Below are positions 9,605 through 18,229 of a stretch of DNA of 64,000 bases, piece after piece. Numbering within the stretch: the stretch's first letter is position 1; the number at the start of each line of letters is the position of its first letter. Source of the stretch: Phycisphaerae bacterium (GTDB taxonomy: Bacteria > Planctomycetota > Phycisphaerae > SM23-33); contig JASLNT010000039.1 of NCBI GenBank assembly GCA_030745875.1, positions 1 to 64,000 of the forward strand, given 5' to 3'. A model generated the notes under the pieces. That model had not been told where the DNA came from and did no database searches. It saw only the letters and a program-made list of their open reading frames with translations. A program made the position numbers and the translations under genes.

Positions 9605-10906
9605 TTACAGGCGCCACGGCTCGCGCATCGCCGTTTCAAGCATGCGGTTGGCCGCCGTATCCTCGGGGAAGGTCTCTTTCTTCGGGTCCCATTTCAGGGC
9701 TTTGCCCAGGTCCATCGCGATATTTCCGATGTGGCTGATCGAACTGCAGCGGTGCCCGACCTCGGCGGGGAAGTACGGGTCCTTCCGCGTCTTGAGGCAG
9801 TCCAGGAAGTTGCGGTGCTCGCCGGCGGTGCAGGTGAACAGGTGCGTCTCTTCAGCGCCGATCTTGCTGGTGAGGATCTTCTTGGAACTGGCTTTCACGG
9901 GCCCGCCGAACCTGTCGTTTCCGACCCAGCCGTCGGAGCCCTCAAACTTCAACCCCGTCCCGCCGCTGTCTACGAACAACTCCACCCCCGAGGCGTAGAC
10001 GTACTTGAGGTGGTAGGTGTGGTACGTGTCGTACAGCCCGCCTTTGTGCTTCTTGCCCGTTCCGGACACGCTGATCGGACCGGTGCGTTCGGTGTTGTTG
10101 GTCCACTGGGCTATGTCGATCTGGTGTGCGCCCCAGTCGGTCAACTGACCTCCGGAGTAGTCCCGCTTCCATCGCCAATGGAAGTGCGCCAGACCGTTGC
10201 GGTAGGGCGCCTTGGGAGCCGGGCCCAGCCACATGTCCCAATCGAAGCCCTTGGGGATCGGTTTGGGTTTCGGGTCGCCTGCGCGTCCGGGTCCTGCGGG
10301 CAACTGCACGCGGATTCGCTGCAGCTTGCCGATCCGACCGTTGCGCACCAGCTCCGACATACGGTGGTAACAGCCCATCGACCGGTCCTCGGTCGACGTC
10401 TGGAAGACCGCCTTGTACCGCTTGACCGCGTCAGCCAGGATCCGACCCTGCGGGATGCTGTAGGTGGGCTTCTCGCAGATGACGTCCTTTCCGGCCTTGA
10501 TCGCCGTCACGCTCATCAGCACGTGCCAGTGGTCCGGCGTAGAGATCATGACCGCGTCCACGTCCTTGCGCGCGATCACTTCGCGCCAGTCAGCGGTGGC
10601 GGGGCACTTGTAGTCGGCTCCGAACTTGCCCTTGACGTGTTTCATCGCCTTGGACAACTGTCGCGGGTCTACGTCGCACAGCGCAACGGGCTGGGCGTCG
10701 GACTGGTTCAGGAACATCCGGAGGTTTCGCCCGATCCCATGGCCGCCGACGCCGATAAAGCCCATCGCCACACGATCGCTGGCTGGCGGGACGGCGCCCT
10801 TGCCCAGCGCCGTCGACGTTATCACGTACGGAACCGCCGCCGTCGCTGCGGCTGTGAGGGAGGCGTTTTTTAGCAGGCTGCGTCGCGTCAGTTCACTTCT
10901 GGCCAT
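9605..10906 (-). CDS. Gfo/Idh/MocA family oxidoreductase, Tat-exported
   Basis: LTRRSLLKNASLTAAA; DRVAMGFIGVGGHGIGRNL; VDAVMISTPDHWHVLMSVTAIKAGKDVICEKP; start at internal Met 10906. Confidence 0.93.
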   Translation of the reverse strand: MARSELTRRSLLKNASLTAAATAAVPYVITSTALGKGAVPPASDRVAMGFIGVGGHGIGRNLRMFLNQSDAQPVALCDVDPRQLSKAMKHVKGKFGADYKCPATADWREVIARKDVDAVMISTPDHWHVLMSVTAIKAGKDVICEKPTYSIPQGRILADAVKRYKAVFQTSTEDRSMGCYHRMSELVRNGRIGKLQRIRVQLPAGPGRAGDPKPKPIPKGFDWDMWLGPAPKAPYRNGLAHFHWRWKRDYSGGQLTDWGAHQIDIAQWTNNTERTGPISVSGTGKKHKGGLYDTYHTYHLKYVYASGVELFVDSGGTGLKFEGSDGWVGNDRFGGPVKASSKKILTSKIGAEETHLFTCTAGEHRNFLDCLKTRKDPYFPAEVGHRCSSISHIGNIAMDLGKALKWDPKKETFPEDTAANRMLETAMREPWRL

Positions 10907-10945
10907 GAGAAGATCTCCATGTTCCGGGTTGTCGGATCGGCGAGT

Positions 10946-10963
10946 GTGAGAGAATTCTATCAC
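10946..10963. promoter_or_regulatory. Candidate operator palindrome in divergent intergenic region
   Basis: GTGAgAGAATTCTaTCAC, 18 bp with one mismatched pair, 40 bp upstream of the 10906 start. Confidence 0.35.
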
Positions 10964-11135
10964 GGTGAGCCTCCGCATGAAAAGATTCCTCGACGGAAAT
11001 CTTCCCGCGCACCATCGTTCGTCACCGTCTCAGGAGGGCGCCGCGGTCGCCTCTCCTTGCGGCCGGGCGACATCAATGGTAGGCTCTGGGCTCCGCCGCC
11101 GCCGCGAACCGTAGTATTAGAGAAGGGAACAACTC

Positions 11136-12650
11136 ATGACATCATCGAAAGATACATTCGGCGTTCCGTGCAATCGTAGAGGTTTTCTCCGCTCGCTCGG
11201 CGTCGGGGCGGCCGCCCTGGCGGTGTCTCGATTGGGCCTGGCGGCCCGACCGGCCAGACGCAACATTATCCTCGTGCTCAGCGACGACCATCGCTACGAC
11301 TTCATGGGGTTCATGCCCGGGGCTCCCGAATTCCTCGAAACCCCCAACATGGACCGGATCGCAAAACAGGGCGCACACATCGCCAACGCTTTCGTCAGCA
11401 CCTCCCTGTGCTCGCCAAGCCGGGCCTCGATCCTCACCGGACAATACATGCACCGCCATCGCGTGGTCGACAACCAGCGACCCGTGCCCAAGGGAACCGT
11501 GTTCTTCCCGACGTACCTGCAAAAAGCCGGATACGAAACCGCATTCGTGGGCAAGTGGCATATGGGGCACGATCACGACCAGCCCCGACCCGGATTCGAT
11601 CACTGGGTCAGCTTCAAGGGGCAGGGCGCCTATTTCGATCCAACGCTCAACATCAACGGAAAGCGAAAATCCTTCAAGGGATACACCACCGATATCCTGA
11701 CCGACCAGGCGCTGAAGTGGCTGGAGGGGCGCAAGGACGACGACAAACCGTTCTACATGGCCCTGTCATTCAAAGCAGTCCACTACCCGTTCCAGCCGGC
11801 CAAACGACACGCCGGGCGATACGCCAAAGCCAAAGTCAAACGCCCCGAGACCATGGGCAACACTCAGCGGAACTACCAGACTCAGCCTCAGTGGGTCCGC
11901 GACCGTCGCTACAGCATTCACGGAATCGACCACATGGAGACCGGCCAGTTCGACAACGATCCGGTCCCGTCGTTCGACGCTCTCTACAAGCAGTATTGCG
12001 AGACAGTCCACGGTTTGGACGAGAACCTCGGGCGTCTCATCAAGCGCCTCGACGACACCGGTCTGAGCAAATCGACGCTCGTGTTGTACATGGGCGATAA
12101 CGGTTTTGAACTGGGCGAGCACGGTTTCTACGATAAGCGCGACGCGTACGAAGAATCGATCCGCGTGCCCATGCTCGCCTACGCACCGGGCCTGATCAAA
12201 CCGGGCTCCGCGGTGACGCCCATGGTGCAGAACATCGACATCGCACCGACGCTGATGGAAGCAGCGGGCGTTCCGGTCCCGAAATCGGCCAAGATGGACG
12301 GGCGATCGTTCCTGCCGCTGCTTCAGGGGCGCAAAACGCCCTGGCGCGACCATATCCTGTACGAGTATCATTGGGAATGGAACTTCCCAGCCACTCCCAC
12401 GCTCTTTGCGATCCGAACCGATCGCTACAAATACATTTTTCACTACGGACTATGGGACCGCGACGCTTTTTACGACCTGAAGACCGATCCGATCGAGCGG
12501 CACAATTTGATCGACACGCCGGCCTATCGCGAGAGGATCGCAGCGCTGAAAAAGCAGTTGTTCGACGAACTGGAGGCCTCGGGCGGTCTGCAGATTCCAG
12601 TCCGCCGCCCCGCAGGCGTCCGCCTTGGCCAGCGGAAGCTCAAGCGGTGA
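11136..12650 (+). CDS. Sulfatase, Tat-exported
   Basis: CNRRGFLRSLGVGAAAL; CSPSRASILTGQYMHRH; GKWHMGHD; YMGDNG. Confidence 0.94.
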   Translation: MTSSKDTFGVPCNRRGFLRSLGVGAAALAVSRLGLAARPARRNIILVLSDDHRYDFMGFMPGAPEFLETPNMDRIAKQGAHIANAFVSTSLCSPSRASILTGQYMHRHRVVDNQRPVPKGTVFFPTYLQKAGYETAFVGKWHMGHDHDQPRPGFDHWVSFKGQGAYFDPTLNINGKRKSFKGYTTDILTDQALKWLEGRKDDDKPFYMALSFKAVHYPFQPAKRHAGRYAKAKVKRPETMGNTQRNYQTQPQWVRDRRYSIHGIDHMETGQFDNDPVPSFDALYKQYCETVHGLDENLGRLIKRLDDTGLSKSTLVLYMGDNGFELGEHGFYDKRDAYEESIRVPMLAYAPGLIKPGSAVTPMVQNIDIAPTLMEAAGVPVPKSAKMDGRSFLPLLQGRKTPWRDHILYEYHWEWNFPATPTLFAIRTDRYKYIFHYGLWDRDAFYDLKTDPIERHNLIDTPAYRERIAALKKQLFDELEASGGLQIPVRRPAGVRLGQRKLKR

Positions 12651-12799
12651 ACAAACACGATCAACAGTCGATGGTACTACTCATACCGGCTCGTTTTCCC
12701 GCCGATAAACACCTATAGGCCGAATCGCCCCATAGTGTGGAAGCCCCGTTGCGCCACCGGCGGGATGTTCGGGCGGAAACAAGCGGAGGAAAACGACCT

Positions 12800-13288
12800 G
12801 TGAACTCAAAGAAGACAGTATTTCCGATAGTTAAGGTTCTGACGGTAGTGGTCATTCTGGCGGTCGTGGGGGCTTGTGTAATCCCCCAGTTCCGCTGCAT
12901 CTGCGACATGGGCAATGCGAGGATGTTGAATCTGGTGTCGAACCTGCAGACAATTCGATCACAGTTGGAGCTGTACAGGGAGCATCACAACGGAACCTAT
13001 CCCGTCGACATCGTCCAGGCGCTGACCAGGAAAACCGATATCGACGGGACGATCAACCCCTCGGGCTATTACGGTCCGTATTTGCGTCAGTTCCCGGGCA
13101 ATCCGCTGGTTGTCGACCCCGTCGCCGCCGTAAAGACCACCGGCGCGCCCGGGGAGGGATGGAATTACGACCCCGCTACAGGTGTCTTTCTAGCCAATGA
13201 GGATACACACGTTTGCTACAAGCGTATCCAACCGGTGGACAGGGAGTTGTTATTTGAGGCTCCCCCGAATACCGCCAAGCAGCAGTAG
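12800..13288 (+). CDS. Pseudopilin-like protein with degenerate N-methylation motif
   Basis: GTG start preceded by agcggagg; NSKKTVFPIVKVLTVVVILAVVGACVIPQF then helical LNLVSNLQTIRSQLELYREHHNGTYP and NPSGYYGPYLRQFPGNPLV typical of type II pseudopilins. Confidence 0.75.
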   Translation: MNSKKTVFPIVKVLTVVVILAVVGACVIPQFRCICDMGNARMLNLVSNLQTIRSQLELYREHHNGTYPVDIVQALTRKTDIDGTINPSGYYGPYLRQFPGNPLVVDPVAAVKTTGAPGEGWNYDPATGVFLANEDTHVCYKRIQPVDRELLFEAPPNTAKQQ

Positions 13289-13303
13289 CCCACCCGTCGC
13301 CTG

Positions 13304-13966
13304 CTACGATCCGCTTGGGGCGGATGCGATTCCTTCTTCCCGCCAACACCTGTACACCCCGTCGCTGACCGCTCCAACCACAGCTCCCAGGCAGCCTCCG
13401 CACACCACAAACGAGAGCGTCCCGATCAGGAAAATCCAGGTCTCCTCTTCGCCGACAACCCGTCCGCCCAGCGCCACGCGCATTAAGTACCCTCCGATCA
13501 GCAACATCACCGCCATCCCGATAGACGCACCGACGCGCGACCATTGGCGGTATCTGCGAACGCACATCGCCAGCACCGCCCCGGCGACAACGCCCAAAAC
13601 GATCCCCATGAACCAGATCAGCCCCTCGTGGGTTGGCTGGTTTGACTGCATTACCGGTCTGGTCAAAGAGAGCAGCACCAGCGACCCGCAGGCGCCCAGG
13701 CTTAGTGTGAACGGATAGGAGAAATTCCGCCCGATTCTTGCTCCGCTCAGAAGCCCGCACAATCCCACGAGGCTGGCGCCTAAGGCTCCGACGGTCACCC
13801 CGCATATTATTCCCTGCTTCAGCGCTGCTCGCAAGACCACCCGCCTGAGGATGTCGTCCATAACCGCACAGCCTGCGCAAAACGCAACGAGCAGGGCAAT
13901 TACCCACGCGTAAAAAACAATGCGCGGAGATGTTCGTATGGCGTCTCGATCGCTTTCCGTGTTCAT
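13304..13966 (-). CDS. Multi-TM hypothetical membrane protein
   Basis: Several hydrophobic helices (IVFYAWVIALLVAFCAGCAV, GIICGVTVGALGASLVGLCGLL, FMGIVLGVVAGAVLAMCV); start at internal Met. Confidence 0.6.
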   Translation of the reverse strand: MNTESDRDAIRTSPRIVFYAWVIALLVAFCAGCAVMDDILRRVVLRAALKQGIICGVTVGALGASLVGLCGLLSGARIGRNFSYPFTLSLGACGSLVLLSLTRPVMQSNQPTHEGLIWFMGIVLGVVAGAVLAMCVRRYRQWSRVGASIGMAVMLLIGGYLMRVALGGRVVGEEETWIFLIGTLSFVVCGGCLGAVVGAVSDGVYRCWREEGIASAPSGS

Positions 13967-14143
13967 GTTCGCCGCCTCCCGGATCTTCCATCCTCCATAT
14001 ATTTCGACACAAACGCCCCGACCCTTAAACGCTATAACATATCGCGGGCGCCGGTTTCGCCTCCCCCCGTTCATTTGGAGATTGGATAACTGTCGGCGGA
14101 TGGAAAGCGGTCGCCGTCGTTCACGTAATCGTCGGGCCAGCCC

Positions 14144-14551
14144 CTACGTCAAACCGTTGTCGTTGAAGCATTGGCTGTACTTGGTGTCCAGCCCCTTGAT
14201 GTGCTCGTTCAGCCAATCCCTCAGGAACGTTGCAAGCTCCATGTTCAGGACGGCGACGCCCTGGCGAGCTCTGGAGGCGATGTCCGTGACCCTGGTGACC
14301 AGGTCGGCGTGCGCCTTTTTGTGGGCTTCGGCGTGCTCGTAACCGAACTGGTCGAAGTACGCCTCTTCATTGCTGAAATGGGTGGCGGCGTATTGAGCGA
14401 GTCCCTCCAGCAGTTCGGCCAGCGCTTCGGTTCTTTCCTGTCTGCTCAACGCCTCATAGTATCCGTCTATCATCGCGAACAGCGCCTTGTGCTGGTCGTC
14501 AATCTCTGTCACGTTTACGCTGTACTCGTCGGTCCATTCGGCAAATGCCAT
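14144..14551 (-). CDS. Bacteriohemerythrin
   Basis: EIDDQHKALFAMID, HFSNEEAYFDQFGYEHAEAHKKAH, WLNEHIKGLDTKY: hemerythrin iron-ligand pattern. Confidence 0.93.
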   Translation of the reverse strand: MAFAEWTDEYSVNVTEIDDQHKALFAMIDGYYEALSRQERTEALAELLEGLAQYAATHFSNEEAYFDQFGYEHAEAHKKAHADLVTRVTDIASRARQGVAVLNMELATFLRDWLNEHIKGLDTKYSQCFNDNGLT

Positions 14552-14819
14552 TGTGCGCTCCTTCGGATGCTATCCGTATGCTCTGTGCCCGTTGGTTTGG
14601 GGATGTATCGGACGATCCGACCTTCCCGGTTGTTAGCATTATAGGCGTCCCGCCGACCGCTATTACGCGCGTTCGGTAAAAAAGCGGTGATTCCGCCGGC
14701 GCTGCTCGGCGGCGTTTCAAATTTCTGCTTACGACTTTTCACCGCACACTGGATATTATATCGTGCTGTGGCGAGCCCGGCTGCGAGGCGGTTGGGCGAT
14801 TTGGCGGATCTACAGGAGA

Positions 14820-15245
14820 ATGGAAATGGCGATTCTTGAAGCTAACTTTAACGGCGTTCAGCATATCGGCGTTCCGGTGACTGACCTGGAGCGTTCCAAG
14901 GCGTTTTACTCCAGGCTTGGGTTCGAGCAGGTTATGCTCAAGTCGTTCGAATACAATGGCGATACGGGCTGGTGCTGCATGATGAAACGCGGGTCGGTGG
15001 TGATGGAAATGTACCAGATGCCGCCCTCTGAACTTGAGGCGATCCGCAATCGCGACAACGGACACATCGATCACGTCAGCTTCGACGTTAACGATATCAA
15101 TCGGGCGTTCAGCGAACTGAAAGACGCCGGATTCACCATCGACGAGGATGCGCCCTTCCATCTGGACTTCTGGGACAACGGATGCGCCTGCTTCAACGTG
15201 ATCGGGCCCGACGGTGAAAGGCTCGAGTTCAGCCAGATACTCTGA
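14820..15245 (+). CDS. VOC (glyoxalase/bleomycin-resistance) family protein
   Basis: NGVQHIGVPVTDLERSKAFYSRLGFEQVM; HIDHVSFDVNDINRAFSELKDAGFTI; C-terminal GPDGERLEFSQI; aggag upstream of 14820. Confidence 0.9.
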   Translation: MEMAILEANFNGVQHIGVPVTDLERSKAFYSRLGFEQVMLKSFEYNGDTGWCCMMKRGSVVMEMYQMPPSELEAIRNRDNGHIDHVSFDVNDINRAFSELKDAGFTIDEDAPFHLDFWDNGCACFNVIGPDGERLEFSQIL

Positions 15246-15446
15246 TTCGGCGAATGATGAATGATGAAACAGCGGGCGTAATTCCGATGAGACAATATGC
15301 CCTTGCCCCCCGCGGTCGAACGAGACCCGATAATTGAGTATTGCGTCTCCCGGATTCCGATCTGATAATGACAGTGGTGAAATGAGGCGGGGCGTAGCTC
15401 GCTTCCCGCTGAACGGTTGCGTGAACGTAGTCTCGAAGGAGATGTT

Positions 15447-16907
15447 ATGCGACGACAGATGAGCGTTTTGGGAGCCCTCTTCATCTGCCTGCTTGGCTGC
15501 GTCGCCGGCGGGTGTGCGCCCCTTACCCCGCCCTTCGACGCAGGCAAGGCGGAGGTCCAGTTGCCGCTGTCGGCGATCGTCCAGCCGGCCGTGTGGGAAT
15601 CGGGCGCCGTGACCGCCGCCTCCCGACAGGGCATGCAAGGTTACTACGCCCCTCAGCCCGAGCAATTGCTGGAGAATCTCGCCAGGCAGCGCGGGACATT
15701 CGCCGTAGTGTCCACCAGCCCCGTGCCCAAAGATCGCCCCAGGCCCGTCTACGTTCGCGCCCGCGTCAAGGCGATGCGCGCCGAGTGGGATATGGGCGAC
15801 AGCCTCGTCGGAGCATTCACGTTTACAGGATGGGTCGGGTATCAATACAGGTTCTACACCGACATCTCAGTTGACGTGGAGGTCTCGGCCAGCAGTGGTG
15901 AAATAGTCTATAAAGCAAGCCACGCCTCGGGGCAAGTCACCCATAAATCCAACTTGTACCAGACAATGGAGGCTACGAAAGTCTTTGTGACCCACGAGTT
16001 CTCCAAGGCCTTCAAGCAATGCCTTCAGAAGATAGAGGCCGACAGCGAAACACTACTGGCGTCACTGGATCAATCCGGCGGGCCCGCGCCGCCGGTCTAT
16101 CGTCCGCCCGCGCGCAAGCCTGTTGGTCCGGTGGCGCAGCGTTGGGCGGTCGTTATCGGCATCAGCGAGTACGCTCACAAGAATAAGAATCTCACGAACC
16201 TGAAGTACGCCCACAGGGACGCCGAGAAGCTCTCTGAGTTCCTGAAATCCAAAGCGGGGGGGAGCTTTCCGGCCTCGAATGTCAAACTCCTGACCAACAG
16301 GCAGGCCACGACCAAGGGAATCCGCGACGGGCTGTTCACCTTCTTGAAGAGGACCGTCAAGGAGGATCTTGTTGTCATTTTCTTCTCCGGTCACGGGACA
16401 CCGGACCCCGACAAGCCCTCCAACCTGTATCTCGTTGCTCACGACAGCGACCCGAACAATATCTCCGCCACGGGTATTCCCATGTGGGACATTGAGACCG
16501 CCCTGAAGAGGACCATCGCCGCCGAGCGCACAATCGTGCTGGCCGACACCTGCCATTCAGCCGGTGTCACCGAGGGTGTCAAGGGCGTGAAGATCGGCGA
16601 GCAGTTCAACAAGTATTTTGCGGCATTGGCTAGAGCCAGGCCCGGACGCGTGATTTTCACCAGTTGCGAGGGATACGAAGTCAGCCGCGAATCCAAGAAA
16701 TGGGGCGGAGGGCACGGTGTGTTCACCTGGGCGCTGCTGGAAGCCCTTAAAGGCAAGGCCGACAAGGACAAGAGCGGTATCGTCACGCTGGGCGAGGTCC
16801 TGGACTACGTGGACATGACCGTGCGTCGCGAGACAGCCAACGAGCAGCATCCCACCAAGACGGGCGTCCAGTTCGACAGGAATCTCCCCATGGGAGTTGT
16901 GAAATGA
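15447..16907 (+). CDS. Caspase-like (peptidase C14) lipoprotein
   Basis: Lipobox LLGCVAGGC; caspase fold RWAVVIGISEYAHK...NLKYAHRDAEKLSEFL; His motif VVIFFSGHGTPD; Cys motif IVLADTCHSAG. Confidence 0.9.
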   Translation: MRRQMSVLGALFICLLGCVAGGCAPLTPPFDAGKAEVQLPLSAIVQPAVWESGAVTAASRQGMQGYYAPQPEQLLENLARQRGTFAVVSTSPVPKDRPRPVYVRARVKAMRAEWDMGDSLVGAFTFTGWVGYQYRFYTDISVDVEVSASSGEIVYKASHASGQVTHKSNLYQTMEATKVFVTHEFSKAFKQCLQKIEADSETLLASLDQSGGPAPPVYRPPARKPVGPVAQRWAVVIGISEYAHKNKNLTNLKYAHRDAEKLSEFLKSKAGGSFPASNVKLLTNRQATTKGIRDGLFTFLKRTVKEDLVVIFFSGHGTPDPDKPSNLYLVAHDSDPNNISATGIPMWDIETALKRTIAAERTIVLADTCHSAGVTEGVKGVKIGEQFNKYFAALARARPGRVIFTSCEGYEVSRESKKWGGGHGVFTWALLEALKGKADKDKSGIVTLGEVLDYVDMTVRRETANEQHPTKTGVQFDRNLPMGVVK

Positions 16908-18133
16908 CGCGGGTGGGATTTCTCATCGCCGGCGCGATGCTGCTTCTGGCCGGTTGCACGGATCCGGCGCTGAAACCTGCGCCTCCGATCCCCAAACCCG
17001 CCACCAGGCCCGCTGTTGCGGCGACAACGAGACCCGCCAAGCCCCGCAAGCCCGCGCTGACAGAGCGTCTTGACAAGGCCTGGGCCAGGCTCGCCGAAGA
17101 GTTGGGCAAGGGAGTCGCGGGTAATAAGCGCGTGGCGGTTCTTCCGTTCGCCGATTCCGACGGCGGGGTGACGCGGTTGGGCGGATTGGCTGGGGAAGGC
17201 CTGGAGCGTTGTCTGCTGAAAGCAGGCTCCAGACTTGTCGATCGGGCTCACGTGAACAAGCTGTTGAACGAGATTGACTTCCAGGGGGCGGTCAAGGGCG
17301 ACGCGAAGGCTCTCGGGCGGGCGGGGGAAGTCTCCGGGGCGGATGTCCTGATCTTCGGCAAGACCGTGGACGCCGGGCGGGAGGTGCTCCTGTCGGCCCG
17401 CGTGCTGGACGTGACGGGCAAGGTCGGGACGGTGCTGGCTGCTACGAGCAACGTATCGTTGCCCCGAGCGGATCTCGGTCAACTAATGTGGTATGTCCGG
17501 CGCCCCGCAGCCGAGGGCTCCGGAGGTCAGCTTCCCCCGCTGGCGCTGAGATACGAACTTTTTTCACCGAGTTCCGGACGAGAGGTCCGCCTGGCCGACG
17601 GATCGACAGTTCGCAGCGGGCAGAAATTCAAGATCCGCCTCCAGGCAAACAGCGATTGCTTCGTGTATGTGCTCCTCTACGACAGCGCAGGCGACGCCGG
17701 CGTGCTGTTTCCTCACCGCAAGATCCGGATCGGAAACAAAGTTCGAGGCGCTGTGAGTTACGAAGTGCCCGAAGCCGCCAAGTGGTATTGGTTCGACGAC
17801 AAACCCGGAACCGAGACGTTCTATCTCGTCGCAAGCTACACGCCGATGCGGAGCCTTGATGCGATCGTGGCGAAAATGGAGCAAGTCGGCGGGCGGAGGG
17901 CGCCGCTGGCCCGTTCCGCTCGCAAGGAGATCGACGAGGTTATCGTAAAGGGGATGTCGTCGACAGGTTCAAAGGGTTATCGGCCCAAAGGATACAATAT
18001 CGCAGATCGCGGTGTGGGCGGAGTAGTTGATGTCGGTTTGGGCGGTCCGGCGCGGACGGGCGCAGGCGCTATCGACAACGTAGTCACCGGCCACGCCACT
18101 GTTGTAAAGAAGATCACGCTCCTGCATCGCTGA
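16904..18133 (+). CDS. Lipoprotein with CsgG/FlgO-like N-terminal and DUF4384 C-terminal regions
   Basis: Lipobox MLLLAGC; RVAVLPFADSDG...LVDRAHVNKLLNE; DUF4384-like FKIRLQANSDCFVYVLLYDSAGDAGVLFPH; ATGA overlap with caspase gene. Confidence 0.8.
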   Translation: MTRVGFLIAGAMLLLAGCTDPALKPAPPIPKPATRPAVAATTRPAKPRKPALTERLDKAWARLAEELGKGVAGNKRVAVLPFADSDGGVTRLGGLAGEGLERCLLKAGSRLVDRAHVNKLLNEIDFQGAVKGDAKALGRAGEVSGADVLIFGKTVDAGREVLLSARVLDVTGKVGTVLAATSNVSLPRADLGQLMWYVRRPAAEGSGGQLPPLALRYELFSPSSGREVRLADGSTVRSGQKFKIRLQANSDCFVYVLLYDSAGDAGVLFPHRKIRIGNKVRGAVSYEVPEAAKWYWFDDKPGTETFYLVASYTPMRSLDAIVAKMEQVGGRRAPLARSARKEIDEVIVKGMSSTGSKGYRPKGYNIADRGVGGVVDVGLGGPARTGAGAIDNVVTGHATVVKKITLLHR

Positions 18134-18229
18134 CGGGGCGGAGCTTTTCTCTGCGTCTTCTTTGCCTGGGTAAATCTCCTGGTGATCTTCGCTCGGGCCG
18201 TTGAGGTTTCACGGACTCTGAAATGCGGT

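Noticed and set aside
9572-10873. 433-aa plus-strand ORF opposite the Gfo/Idh gene
   Set aside because: Shadow of the 9605-10906 minus gene, which has Tat and Rossmann motifs.
14739-15845. 368-aa minus ORF spanning the VOC gene and the start of the caspase gene
   Set aside because: Overlaps two well-supported plus genes; low-complexity His/Arg-rich composition.
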